Shown here: positions 56,326-64,000 of the stretch, piece after piece
Numbering within the stretch: the stretch's first letter is position 1
Layout of the letters: every line of letters begins with the position of its first letter
Program-made: the position numbers and the translations under genes
Notes under the pieces: model-generated
Databases searched by the model: none
What the model saw: only the letters and a program-made list of their open reading frames with translations
What the model was told of the DNA's origin: nothing
Source of the DNA: Ideonella sp. MAG2
GTDB lineage: Bacteria > Pseudomonadota > Gammaproteobacteria > Burkholderiales > Burkholderiaceae_C
Reading direction: 5' to 3'
Assembly (NCBI GenBank): GCA_004359425.1
Contig: PTEU01000002.1
Location: forward strand, 1,677,410-1,741,409
DNA length: 64,000 nt

Positions 56326-57333
56326 GTGAATATCATCATCCTCGACGACTATCAGGACGCCGTTCGCAAGCTGCCTTGTGCGACGCGGCTTAACGACCTC
56401 AACGCCAAGGTGTTTACCAACACCGTCAAAGGCTTGGGTCAGTTGTCGGTGCGGCTCAAAGATGCCGAGATTTTGGTGACCATTCGCGAGCGCACGGCCT
56501 TCAACCGCCAACTGCTCGAAAAACTCCCTCGGCTCAAGCTTATCTCCCAAACCGGCCGCGTCGGCAGCCACATCGACATTGAGGCCTGCACCCGCCTTGG
56601 CATTGCCGTGGCCGAGGGTGGTGGCTCTCCGCATGCCCCTGCTGAGTTGACCTGGGCGCTGATCATGGCCTCCATGCGGCGGCTACCCCAGTACATTGGC
56701 AACCTCAAGCATGGGGCTTGGCAGCAGTCAGGCTTGAAGGCCGCGTCCATGCCCCCCAACTTTGGTATTGGCATGCAGTTGCGTGGCAAAACCCTGGGGG
56801 TCTGGGGCTACGGCAAGATTGGCAACATCGTGGCTGGCTATGGCCGAGCTTTCGGCATGGAGGTCAAGGTATGGGCCAGTGCAGACAGCCGCGAGCGAGC
56901 CCGGCAAGACGGCTATGCCGTGTTTGAGTCGCGTGACGAGTTGTTTGAGTGCAGCGATGTGCTCACCGTTCACCTGCGATTGGCCGATAAGACCCGCCAT
57001 CTGGTCACCTTGCAAGACCTCAGCAAGATGAAGCCCACGGCACTGTTTGTGAACACATCGCGGGCTGAGTTGGTCGAAGAATCGGCCCTGGTGGCCGCCC
57101 TCAACCGGGGCCGGCCAGGCATGGCGGCTGTCGATGTATTTGAGAGCGAACCCATTCTCCAAGGCCACCCCTTGCTGCGCCTGGAAAATGCCGTCTGCAC
57201 ACCGCACATAGGCTATGTCGAGCAAGCGGGGTACGAGCAGTACTTTGCGGCTGCATTCGACAATGTGCTGAACTTTATTGCGGGCACGCCCAGCAACCTC
57301 GTCAACCCCGAGGCCTTAAAGGTACACCGCTGA
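56326..57333 (+). CDS. D-2-hydroxyacid dehydrogenase (phosphoglycerate dehydrogenase-like)
   Basis: A 335-residue NAD-dependent dehydrogenase of the SerA/2-hydroxyacid family. The NAD fold has GVWGYGKIGNIVAGYGRAFG near 158-177. Catalytic residues are the Arg in NTSRAELVEE, the Glu in DVFESEP and the His in TPHIGYVE. No ACT domain, so it is not full-length SerA. It starts with GTG and has a -10-like CACAAT eight bases upstream. It overlaps the MFS gene by one base (TGATG), so the two are probably co-expressed and may act on the same hydroxy- or keto-acid. Confidence 0.87.
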   Translation: MNIIILDDYQDAVRKLPCATRLNDLNAKVFTNTVKGLGQLSVRLKDAEILVTIRERTAFNRQLLEKLPRLKLISQTGRVGSHIDIEACTRLGIAVAEGGGSPHAPAELTWALIMASMRRLPQYIGNLKHGAWQQSGLKAASMPPNFGIGMQLRGKTLGVWGYGKIGNIVAGYGRAFGMEVKVWASADSRERARQDGYAVFESRDELFECSDVLTVHLRLADKTRHLVTLQDLSKMKPTALFVNTSRAELVEESALVAALNRGRPGMAAVDVFESEPILQGHPLLRLENAVCTPHIGYVEQAGYEQYFAAAFDNVLNFIAGTPSNLVNPEALKVHR

Positions 57334-58535
57334 TGAGCCAGGGGCTTGGTGCCCCGCCGCCGCCGGTAGGCCCGTCGGCAGGCTGGGCCCTGATGTTCGG
57401 CAACTTCGCTATCGGTTGCGGAGTGATGGTGGTGGGCGGCTCGCTCAACGACTTGACGCGCTCACTGAACGTCAGCGTTGCTATCGCCGGGCAATTGATC
57501 ACCGTGGCCGCCGTGATGATGTGTTTAGGTGCCCCTGTGTTGGCAGCGGCGCTGAGCGGCTGGTGCCGCCGTAGGTTGCTGAGCTTGGCATTGGGCTGGT
57601 ATGCGCTGGGCCATGCCCTGTGCGCCCTGATGCCCGACTACGCCACACTGATGCCCTTGCGGGCGCTGACGGTGCTCTCGGCGGCCGTGTTCACGCCCCA
57701 GGCCGGTGCCGCCATGGGTTGGTTAGCCCCGCCAGAGCAGCGCGGGCGAGCCATCACCTTTGTTTTCTTGGGGTGGTCGGTGGCTTCGGTGGTGGGCATG
57801 CCCCTGCATGCCTATATCGGTGAGACCTGGGGTTGGCGCTATGCCTTTGGCCTGGTGGCTGTGCTCGCGGCGCTGGGGGCAGGCTGGGTGTGGCACGCCC
57901 TCCCTGAGGGCGTTCGCCCGCCCCGGATGGACCGCCAAGCATGGGGTGAAGTTTTCGCCCACCCGCGCCTGATGTGGGTGGTGGCCGTTACCGCCCTGGC
58001 CGGGGCCGGGCAGTTCACCCTCTTCGCTTACTTTTCGCCCTATCTGCGGCAAGGGCTCAACGCCCAGGCCTCGGAGATCAGCGTGGTGTTCGCCTGCTTT
58101 GGCACACTGGGCCTGATGGGTAACCTATGGCTGAGCCAGCGCGTGGACGCACTGGGTGCGGCCCGAGCCGTGGGCTGGCTGCTGGCCTTGCAATGCCTCT
58201 CGATGGCGCTATGGCCGCTGGCCTCCAGCGTGGCAGGGCTGCTGCTATTGATTGCACCGTGGGCTTTGTCAGGATTTGCCTGCGCCTCAGCCCAACAAGC
58301 CCGTTTGGCTTCTGCTGCACCCGCTTTGGCACCTGCCCTGCTGGCCATGAACACCTCGGCCATTTACCTGGGCCAGGCATTGGGGGCAGCCGGTGGGGGC
58401 TTGATGATGACGGCCAATGCCGCCGCCGGGCGCAACAGTTTTGTCGGCCTCAGCGTCTTGGCCTTGGCGTGGACGGGCCTTGCGCTATGGCTCAGCCACA
58501 CCGTTCGGCAGGCCGGCCTGCGCGCCAAGGTCTGA
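57333..58535 (+). CDS. MFS transporter (drug/arabinose-efflux type)
   Basis: A 400-residue major facilitator superfamily protein with about 12 membrane helices. The loop 2-3 signature region reads LAAALSGWCRRRLLSLALGW, and helix 5 has the WRYAFGLVAVLAALGAG motif of the DHA1 group. It is probably an exporter. Translationally coupled to the preceding 2-hydroxyacid dehydrogenase. Substrate unknown. Confidence 0.87.
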   Translation: MSQGLGAPPPPVGPSAGWALMFGNFAIGCGVMVVGGSLNDLTRSLNVSVAIAGQLITVAAVMMCLGAPVLAAALSGWCRRRLLSLALGWYALGHALCALMPDYATLMPLRALTVLSAAVFTPQAGAAMGWLAPPEQRGRAITFVFLGWSVASVVGMPLHAYIGETWGWRYAFGLVAVLAALGAGWVWHALPEGVRPPRMDRQAWGEVFAHPRLMWVVAVTALAGAGQFTLFAYFSPYLRQGLNAQASEISVVFACFGTLGLMGNLWLSQRVDALGAARAVGWLLALQCLSMALWPLASSVAGLLLLIAPWALSGFACASAQQARLASAAPALAPALLAMNTSAIYLGQALGAAGGGLMMTANAAAGRNSFVGLSVLALAWTGLALWLSHTVRQAGLRAKV

Positions 58536-58546
58536 GCTCAGCGCGC

Positions 58547-58888
58547 TCAGTTCGGGTTCTCAAAGAACACGTAATGGGTGTACTCGCCAATCTCAAAGTA
58601 CACGCGCTTTTCGCCAGCATCCACCTGGCCGTTTAAGTTCACGTCCATCACGCCATAGCCATAGCGGTAAGCCCGCGGGGCGTTGTCCGTGGTGCCGAGC
58701 GCCGTGGAGAGCTTGTCGATCTTCATAAAGCGTTTGACGACCTTGTCGCCCGCATAGACCTCCAGCACGCCGTCGGTGCCGGTCCAGTTCTGGATGTCGC
58801 GCTTGATCTGGTTCTGTTGCTCTTGGGTACACGCACTCAGCAAACCCAAGCCCAGTGCCAGCGCGCACACCGCGCCTGTTTTGATCAT
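58547..58888 (-). CDS. Small lipoprotein of unknown function
   Basis: A 113-residue protein with a lipoprotein signal peptide (MIKTGAVCALALGLGLLSAC) whose lipobox is LSAC, with Cys20 the lipidated residue. The mature part is polar and ends in a probable beta domain (GVMDVNLNGQVDAGEKRVYF ... YTHYVFFENPN); DVNLNGQVD resembles a calcium-binding EF-hand-like loop. No family assigned. Start is ATG 58888, with a GTG at 58894 as alternative. It lies just after upp on the same strand. Confidence 0.75.
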   Translation of the reverse strand: MIKTGAVCALALGLGLLSACTQEQQNQIKRDIQNWTGTDGVLEVYAGDKVVKRFMKIDKLSTALGTTDNAPRAYRYGYGVMDVNLNGQVDAGEKRVYFEIGEYTHYVFFENPN

Positions 58889-58890
58889 GC

Positions 58891-59532
58891 TCACAGCGAA
58901 TCCTCGTCCTTGGTCCCAAAAATCTTGTCGCCCGCATCACCCAAGCCCGGGATGATGTAGCCCAACTCGTTCAGATGGCTGTCGATGGCCGCCGTCCAGC
59001 AGCGCACATCGGGGTGGGCCGCCTGCAAAGCCGCCACGCCTTCGGGGGCGGCCACCAGTACCAAGGCCCGTACATCTTTGCAACCCCGGCGCTTGAGCAA
59101 ATCAACCGTCGCAATCATTGACCCCGCTGTGGCCAGCATGGGGTCGATGATGAGGGCAGTGCGCTCCTCCAGGTGGCCCACAAAGCGCTCGAAGTAGTGC
59201 TCAGGTTGCAAGGTTTCATGGTTGCGTGACAGGCCCACCACACTCACCTTGGCGTTCGGGATCATGTCCAGCACGCCTTCCAGCATGCCCAGGCCGGCCC
59301 GCAAAATGGGCACCACCGTGACCTTGCGTCCTGCAATCTGCTCTACCTCGGCAGGGCCGCTCCAGCAGTCAATGGTGACAGAGGCGAGCGGAAAGTCCGC
59401 GGTGGCTTCATAGGCCAGCAGGCGCGCCAACTCCCCCGTCAGTTCTCTAAACTTCTTGGTGGAAATATCCACTTCGCGCAACAGGCCCACTTTGTGGCGC
59501 ACCAGCGGATGAGTCACGGCAATCACAGGCAT
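58891..59532 (-). CDS. upp: Uracil phosphoribosyltransferase
   Basis: A pyrimidine-salvage enzyme that makes UMP from uracil and PRPP (213 residues). The PRPP loop is [21 protein letters not shown], with [14 protein letters not shown] and the C-terminal uracil-binding [19 protein letters not shown] 59532 begins the conserved [20 protein letters not shown]. The ATG of the following lipoprotein is at 58888, right against the upp stop. Confidence 0.97.
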   Translation of the reverse strand: MPVIAVTHPLVRHKVGLLREVDISTKKFRELTGELARLLAYEATADFPLASVTIDCWSGPAEVEQIAGRKVTVVPILRAGLGMLEGVLDMIPNAKVSVVGLSRNHETLQPEHYFERFVGHLEERTALIIDPMLATAGSMIATVDLLKRRGCKDVRALVLVAAPEGVAALQAAHPDVRCWTAAIDSHLNELGYIIPGLGDAGDKIFGTKDEDSL

Positions 59533-59579
59533 GGCAGTTTCTCTGGCAATGGTTGGGGTTGTAAACAGCAGGCACTGGC

Positions 59580-60326
59580 TCAGCCTTGGCGTTGACGCCG
59601 CGCTTCGTACAGGCAGATGGCGGCCGCCACCGAGACATTCAGGCTCTCCACCGCGCCCGCCATGGGAATGGAGATGAGTTGGTCGCACGTCTTGCGGGTC
59701 AACTGCCGCATGCCCGGGCCTTCGGCACCCAACACAATGGCCACAGGCCCGGTGAAGTCCACATCCCACAGGGTGTGCTCGGCATCATCACTGGTGCCAA
59801 TGATGCGAATGCCGCGCTCCTTCATCTCGTTGAGGCTGCGGGCCAGGTTGGTCACCATCAGGTAGGGTACGGTCTCAGCCGCCCCCGAGGCCACTTTGGC
59901 GACGGTGGCGTTCAAGCCAACGGCATGGTCTTTGGGGGCAATGACGGCATGCGCACCCGCGCCATCCGCCACGCGCAAGCAAGCCCCCAGGTTGTGAGGG
60001 TCGGTCACGCCATCCAGGGCCAGCACCAAGGGCGGGTCTTCCTTCAAGGCTTCGACATCCTCCAGCACCTCGTCCAAGGAATGCCGTTGCGCCAAGGGTT
60101 TAACCCGCGCCACCACCCCCTGATGCCGCGGGCTGCCTGCCAGCTTGCTCAGGCGGCTGTCGTCGCTGTCAATGGCTTTGGCACCGGCCTCCTCGCAGCG
60201 CTCCAGAAAGCCCCGCATGCGGGCATCGCGGCGCTCGCCGTCGAAATGCACCTCGATGATGGACTCTGGGGCGGTCTTGAGGCGTACCGTCACGGCATGA
60301 AAGCCAAAAAGGACTTTGTTGGACAT
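59580..60326 (-). CDS. rlmB: 23S rRNA (guanosine-2'-O)-methyltransferase RlmB
   Basis: A SpoU-family methyltransferase (248 residues) that modifies G2251 of 23S rRNA. It has the N-terminal substrate-binding domain (about 1-75) and the trefoil-knot domain with [34 protein letters not shown] and [23 protein letters not shown]. Complete. Confidence 0.95.
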   Translation of the reverse strand: MSNKVLFGFHAVTVRLKTAPESIIEVHFDGERRDARMRGFLERCEEAGAKAIDSDDSRLSKLAGSPRHQGVVARVKPLAQRHSLDEVLEDVEALKEDPPLVLALDGVTDPHNLGACLRVADGAGAHAVIAPKDHAVGLNATVAKVASGAAETVPYLMVTNLARSLNEMKERGIRIIGTSDDAEHTLWDVDFTGPVAIVLGAEGPGMRQLTRKTCDQLISIPMAGAVESLNVSVAAAICLYEARRQRQG

Positions 60327-60376
60327 GGGTCATTCGCGCCGAACCGCGCGTCAAGCAAATCAAAAGTGCAGCGAGC

Positions 60377-60487
60377 CTAACAGCAAGCCATGGCCAGAGC
60401 GATCGCACCGATCAAAACAGGCTGGTGCAGCATGTAAAAACTCAAAGACCAGCGCCCCAGCACGGCCAAGGGTTGTAGCGCACACGG
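60377..60487 (-). pseudogene. DUF1624-like membrane protein, 3' remnant
   Basis: On the minus strand the last ~37 codons before a TGA read PCALQPLAVLGRWSLSFYML, then HQPVLIGAIALAMACC. This is like the C-terminal helix of DUF1624/heparan-glucosaminide acetyltransferase-like membrane proteins (GRxSLxxYxLHQPxLIG). Upstream the frame is unrelated and the plus-strand secreted gene begins within ~80 bp. The rest of the protein (about 200 residues) is absent. Most of the 60327-60567 gap is explained by this relic. Confidence 0.6.
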
Positions 60488-60567
60488 CACCACGCCTTGC
60501 ACCCAACAGCAGTGGTCGGGTCTGTATGCGGCCGGGCATGCGTTCGTCCCCGACGCCTGGAGGAAGT

Positions 60568-61368
60568 ATGAAATCCTTGATTCTGACCAGCGCGGCCACA
60601 GCCGCGGTGCTGTGCAGCAGCCCAGTGTGGGCACTAGAGAGCTTTGCCTCTTACGACAAGTTCACTGCAGCGCCTATTGACGCCAGCAAGTGGGCCAGCT
60701 TTGAGCGCGTCCGCAAAATCAAGAGCGGCATGCTCAACCACATCCAGCGCGACTGGGGCAGCACGCAAAGTGATGCCGGTGCGCTGGGCGTGAGCTTTGG
60801 TACCAGCCTGGCGGACCCGAGCCGCGTGACGCAGCTCAAAGCTACGGTCAAGGTGGCCAGCATCGAGGCCACGGGCTGCGCCGCCAACCCCACCGCCAGC
60901 GCGGCCCGGGTGCGCGTGCTGGGCACCTTCTTCAACACAGGTGCCCCCACCTCAGGCAGCATGCAAGGCGATGTCTTGGCACAAGTGTGGGTGGGCCGCT
61001 TCAGCAACAGTGTTGACGCACCCGGCACCTTGCAAGTGGGCGGTGGTGTGTATGTTTGCCAAAACAGCGATTGCAGCTTAACCACCGCCATAGGGCAGTT
61101 CTCTGGCTTGGGCACAGCCCTGCTGGGCCAAGACGTGACGCTGCAGTTGGAGTGGGACAAGGTCGCCAAGACCTTTACGGCCGTGCGTGACGGCAGCACC
61201 AGCAGCAGCGTCAGCTATACCGTGAGCGACGGCGCGGCACCGGGCAACAGCTTCAAGCAAGTGGCCACCCGCACGGAAACGGCGGCTTGCCTCAGTGGCC
61301 CGCGCACCACAGCCGCTGTGGATGCGACGTTTGACAACGTTGCCGTCAATAAATCTGCCAAGCCTTGA
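60568..61368 (+). CDS. Secreted protein, first of a tandem pair, unknown family
   Basis: A 266-residue exported protein with a Sec signal peptide (cleavage near VWA-LE, residue 23). The mature part is about 240 residues of predicted beta structure with paired Cys (ATGCAANP; VCQNSDCS; ACLSGPRT), suggesting a disulfide-stabilised jelly-roll like a lectin or glycan-binding sandwich (inference). GGAGG lies five bases before the ATG. The next gene is a clear paralogue 14 bp downstream. Confidence 0.8.
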   Translation: MKSLILTSAATAAVLCSSPVWALESFASYDKFTAAPIDASKWASFERVRKIKSGMLNHIQRDWGSTQSDAGALGVSFGTSLADPSRVTQLKATVKVASIEATGCAANPTASAARVRVLGTFFNTGAPTSGSMQGDVLAQVWVGRFSNSVDAPGTLQVGGGVYVCQNSDCSLTTAIGQFSGLGTALLGQDVTLQLEWDKVAKTFTAVRDGSTSSSVSYTVSDGAAPGNSFKQVATRTETAACLSGPRTTAAVDATFDNVAVNKSAKP

Positions 61369-61382
61369 GCCAGGAGTTTGCC

Positions 61383-62186
61383 ATGCGCATTTTTGCCCTT
61401 TCATCCTTGACGTTGGCCGCCCTGGCCTGCGCCCCTGCCCATGCGGCAGAAGCCTATATTGGCTACGACGGCTTCAATGCCGCCAGCGGTGCGCTCAACC
61501 CAGGCCTGTGGAACCAGCTCGAAATTGGCCGGGAGGTCAAAAGCGGCTTCGCGGTGCTACGCCAGCGCAATCTAGGCCAACAGATCAGCAACAGCGGCAC
61601 CTGGAGCATCATCCACAGTCTGCCCTTTGACGAGCCCTGGCGAATCACCCAAATGAAGGCGGACATCACCGTCATGAGTGCCAGCGCCACGGCCTGCGCC
61701 GCCAACACCAGCCCCACAGAGGCCAATGCCCGCTTGACAGGGGCGTTTTTCAACAGCGGTGCTCCCACGCCGGGCAACGCCACCGGGGACATAGGCGCAC
61801 AGATCCGTGTGGTTCAGCGCAGCGACTCCACCGCGCCCCTAGGCACGCTACAAGTTGAAGGCTTGGCCTACCGCTGTACCAATGCCGATTGCACCTCCAG
61901 TGTGCTGGTGGGCAGCCTGCAAAACATGGGCACGGTTGCCGTGGGCAGCATGGTGCGCGCCCAAGTGGAATGGGATCAGCCCAACAAGCGCTTTTTGCTG
62001 ACCCGAGACAGCAACCCGGCGGTGAGCATTGCCTATACCGACAGCGACAGCGCGGGGCCGGGCAACCCTGTCAAAAGCCTGAGCCTGCGCCAGCTCCTGG
62101 CCAACTGCTTCAGTGGCCCGCGCACGCAAGCCGACTTGGAGGCTCGCTTTGACAATGTGGCTGTGAACGCCTCAGGCACGCCCTAG
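61383..62186 (+). CDS. Secreted protein, second of a tandem pair
   Basis: A 267-residue paralogue of the preceding gene, with its own Sec signal peptide (MRIFALSSLTLAALACAPAH). Shared blocks include FFN(T/S)GAPT, APLGTLQVEG like APGTLQVGGG, (T/Q)NADC(T) like QNSDC, QVEWDQPNKRFLLTRD, and the C-terminal CFSGPRTQADLEARFDNVAVN. Cys spacing is preserved. The pair ends at the hairpin 62215-62254. Confidence 0.8.
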   Translation: MRIFALSSLTLAALACAPAHAAEAYIGYDGFNAASGALNPGLWNQLEIGREVKSGFAVLRQRNLGQQISNSGTWSIIHSLPFDEPWRITQMKADITVMSASATACAANTSPTEANARLTGAFFNSGAPTPGNATGDIGAQIRVVQRSDSTAPLGTLQVEGLAYRCTNADCTSSVLVGSLQNMGTVAVGSMVRAQVEWDQPNKRFLLTRDSNPAVSIAYTDSDSAGPGNPVKSLSLRQLLANCFSGPRTQADLEARFDNVAVNASGTP

Positions 62187-62214
62187 GGTGCCCGACAGGA
62201 GGGCAGCGTCAGGG

Positions 62215-62254
62215 AAAGACGGCCCTTGATGGGCTACCATCGCGGCCGTCTTTT
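62215..62254 (+). terminator. Intrinsic terminator after the secreted pair
   Basis: AAAGACGGCC (62215-62224) and GGCCGTCTTT (62244-62253) form a 10-bp perfect stem with a 19-nt loop, followed by a short T-rich stretch. It lies 28 bp past the stop. A TACCAT hexamer in the loop may also serve as a -10 for thrH. Confidence 0.75.
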
Positions 62255-62286
62255 CACTTTCAAAGCGCTGCTCAAGCGCCATCGCC

Positions 62287-62901
62287 ATGCAAGTCGTCTG
62301 CCTCGATCTCGAAGGTGTGTTGGTCCCGGAAATCTGGATCGAGTTCTCCAAACGAACCGGCATCCCCGAGTTCTCTCGCACCACACGCGACGAGCCGGAC
62401 TACGACAAGCTGATGCGCTTTCGCATTGATCTGTTGGCCCAGCATGGCTTGAAGCTGGCCGACATCCAGGCCGTGATTGCAGGCATGGCGCCCATGGAAG
62501 GCGCACGCGAGTTCTTGGACAGCCTGCGCCTGAGCTATCAGGTCATCATCCTGTCGGACACCTTCTACGAATTTGCCGACCCGCTGATGGCGCAACTGGG
62601 CCGCCCCACCCTCTTCTGCCACAAGCTCTTGGTGGATGACGAAGGATTTGTGCGCGACTACCGCCTGCGCCAGCCTGACCAAAAGCGCAAGGCCGTTGAA
62701 GCGCTGAAAGGCCTGAACTTCCAGGTCATGGCCGCCGGTGACTCCTACAACGACACGGGCATGTTGAGCGCCGCCCATGCCGGCTTCTTCATTCACCCTC
62801 CAGCGTCGATCACGCAGCAGTTCCCGCAATTTGCCGTGCACCACAGCTTGGTGGACCTGCGCGCCTCTATCGACGTGGCCGCCGCACGCCTGTTGGCCTG
62901 A
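62287..62901 (+). CDS. thrH: Bifunctional phosphoserine phosphatase/homoserine phosphotransferase ThrH
   Basis: A HAD-superfamily protein (204 residues) whose first residues MQVVCLDLEGVLVPEIWIEF carry the nucleophile Asp7 and the Glu9 typical of ThrH. Motif III is QKRKAVEALKG and motif IV is AAGDSYNDTGMLSAAHAG. It dephosphorylates phosphoserine and can phosphorylate homoserine. Confidence 0.93.
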   Translation: MQVVCLDLEGVLVPEIWIEFSKRTGIPEFSRTTRDEPDYDKLMRFRIDLLAQHGLKLADIQAVIAGMAPMEGAREFLDSLRLSYQVIILSDTFYEFADPLMAQLGRPTLFCHKLLVDDEGFVRDYRLRQPDQKRKAVEALKGLNFQVMAAGDSYNDTGMLSAAHAGFFIHPPASITQQFPQFAVHHSLVDLRASIDVAAARLLA

Positions 62902-62914
62902 ACGCGTGGCCTGA

Positions 62915-62935
62915 GGGCCGCTACCATAGCGGCCC
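62915..62935 (+). promoter_or_regulatory. Palindrome and -10 just before the U32 peptidase start
   Basis: GGGCCGCTA (62915-62923), a 3-nt loop, and TAGCGGCCC (62927-62935) form a perfect 9-bp hairpin ending one base before ATG 62937. TACCAT (62922-62927) spans the loop and could be the -10 of a leaderless promoter. It might also terminate thrH transcription, but no T-run follows. Confidence 0.5.
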
Positions 62936-62936
62936 T

Positions 62937-64000
62937 ATGTCCTCTTTTCACACGCCTCGCACCCGGCAGCTAGAGCTGCTCTCGCCCGCCCGTGATGCCG
63001 ACATCGGCATAGCAGCCATCAACCATGGCGCGGATGCCGTCTACATCGGCGGCCCCGTCTTTGGCGCACGCGCCTCGGCTGGCAATAGCGTGCAGGACAT
63101 TGAGCGCCTGACCCGCCATGCCCACCGCTTTGGGGCCAAGATTTTTGTCACGCTCAACACCATTCTGCGTGACGACGAGCTGGACGGTGCCCGCCAGATG
63201 GCTTGGGAGGTTTACCACGCTGGGGCTGATGCGCTGATCGTCCAAGACATGGGCCTGACCCTGCTGGACCTGCCGCCGCTTCAACTGCATGCCAGCACCC
63301 AGTGCGACATCCGCAGCGTCGAGAAAGCGCGCTTCTTGGCCCACGCGGGCTTTTCGCAGATCGTGCTGGCGCGTGAGTTGGACCTGGCGCAGATTCAAGC
63401 GGTGGCTCAGGCCCTGCCCGACACCGTCATCGAGTTCTTCATCCACGGCGCCCTGTGCGTGGCCTACAGCGGCCAGTGCTATGTCAGCCATGCCCAAACG
63501 GGCCGCAGCGCCAACCGGGGAGATTGCTCCCAAGCCTGCCGCCTGCCCTGGACGGTGACCGATACCCAGGGCCGCATCGTTGCCCACGACAAACATGTGC
63601 TGTCCATGAAAGACAACGACCAGTCCGCCAACATCGGTGCGCTGGTGGACGCAGGTGTGCGGAGCTTCAAAATCGAAGGCCGCTACAAAGACATGGGCTA
63701 TGTCAAGAACATCACCGCCCATTACCGCAGGCTGCTCGACGACGCGCTGGCTCAGCGCCCTGACTTGGCCCCAGCCAGCAGCGGCCAAACTCGATTCGAC
63801 TTTGAGCCCGACCCGCAACGCAACTTCAACCGCGGCGCGACGGACTACTTTGTCAACGGCCGCCAAGACGACATCGGCGCCTTCGACAGCCCCAAGCACG
63901 CCGGCATGCCGCTGGGCTGGGTCAGCCATGTGGGCCCCGACCACATCGAGGTGCAACTCGACGAGGGCGTGGGCCCCGTCAACAACGGCGACTCAATCAC
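62937..64000 (+). CDS. trhP: U32 family peptidase, TrhP/YegQ-like (partial, runs off the window)
   Basis: The first 354 residues of a U32 peptidase family protein. Related YegQ/TrhP proteins are needed for 5-hydroxyuridine in tRNA. It has LELLSPARDADIGIAAINHG, GADAVYIGGPVFGARASAGN, the Cys-containing HGALCVAYSGQCYVS and GDCSQACRLPW, and the segment KIEGRYKDMGYVKNIT. The Cys motif probably holds a 4Fe-4S cluster in this subgroup. No Shine-Dalgarno sequence; a palindrome with -10 sits directly upstream. No stop before 64000. Confidence 0.9.
   Translation, partial: MSSFHTPRTRQLELLSPARDADIGIAAINHGADAVYIGGPVFGARASAGNSVQDIERLTRHAHRFGAKIFVTLNTILRDDELDGARQMAWEVYHAGADALIVQDMGLTLLDLPPLQLHASTQCDIRSVEKARFLAHAGFSQIVLARELDLAQIQAVAQALPDTVIEFFIHGALCVAYSGQCYVSHAQTGRSANRGDCSQACRLPWTVTDTQGRIVAHDKHVLSMKDNDQSANIGALVDAGVRSFKIEGRYKDMGYVKNITAHYRRLLDDALAQRPDLAPASSGQTRFDFEPDPQRNFNRGATDYFVNGRQDDIGAFDSPKHAGMPLGWVSHVGPDHIEVQLDEGVGPVNNGDSI

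Noticed and set aside
1-64000. CRISPR arrays, prophage or conjugative genes
   Set aside because: No regularly spaced repeats, cas-like, phage structural or transfer proteins were seen on either strand.

Overview
The window looks like a chromosomal segment of a Burkholderiales betaproteobacterium, most like Comamonadaceae. The basis is the family-level resemblance of the proteins and the order nuoA-N / DUF2818 / NUDIX / DUF1178, secG-tRNA-Leu-nuo, iscRSUA-hscBA-fdx and rnfB-nth. It is dense and GC-rich, almost all housekeeping, with no intact insertion sequence, prophage, CRISPR array or rRNA. The one RNA gene I can support is tRNA-Leu(GAG).

Layout. 1-4.4 kb: chemotaxis cluster (end of one MCP, a second PAS-type MCP, a cheW remnant, cheR, a cheD remnant, a truncated cheB). 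4.4-10 kb: aroC, a PAS-GGDEF-EAL protein, a CBS-domain protein, a PLP sulfhydrylase and an alpha/beta hydrolase. 10-12.6 kb: a small secreted protein behind a clear sigma-54 promoter, then an NtrB/NtrC-like pair whose regulator has lost its AAA+ core. 12.6-18.5 kb: threonine catabolism (tdh, kbl) with a divergent XRE-cupin regulator and a perfect palindromic operator, then yihY, DUF2069 and an FAD-linked oxidase. 18.5-34.5 kb: minus-strand complex I operon nuoA-N followed by DUF2818, NUDIX and DUF1178 genes. 34.5-40 kb: tRNA-Leu, secG, tpiA, a quinone oxidoreductase, pnp and rpsO. 40-44 kb: a secreted M43-type metalloprotease, an amino-acid-type binding protein and tsaD. 44-51 kb: the ISC iron-sulfur operon and uvrB. 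51-64 kb: aromatic aminotransferase, intracellular PHB depolymerase, rnfB-nth, two unknown genes, a 2-hydroxyacid dehydrogenase and MFS pair, a lipoprotein, upp, rlmB, two tandem secreted paralogues, thrH and the start of a U32 peptidase.

The most notable feature is a recurring pattern. At least eight loci carry clean internal or terminal losses while their neighbours are intact: cheW, cheD/cheB, the PAS N-terminus of the GGDEF-EAL protein, the histidine kinase N-terminus, the AAA+ core of the NtrC-like regulator, the C-terminus of yihY (with a 34-bp direct repeat at the break), most of the hscA ATPase domain, and a DUF1624-like membrane protein reduced to its last ~37 residues. Either this lineage is shedding signalling and accessory DNA by small deletions, or the assembly has collapsed at these points; read mapping would decide.

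I did not find a convincing new multi-gene system. The best regulatory leads are the sigma-54 promoter/secreted protein/two-component locus, the kbl palindrome, a type-1 IscR box, a pnp leader hairpin, and several genes with promoter-to-start spacing expected of leaderless mRNAs.
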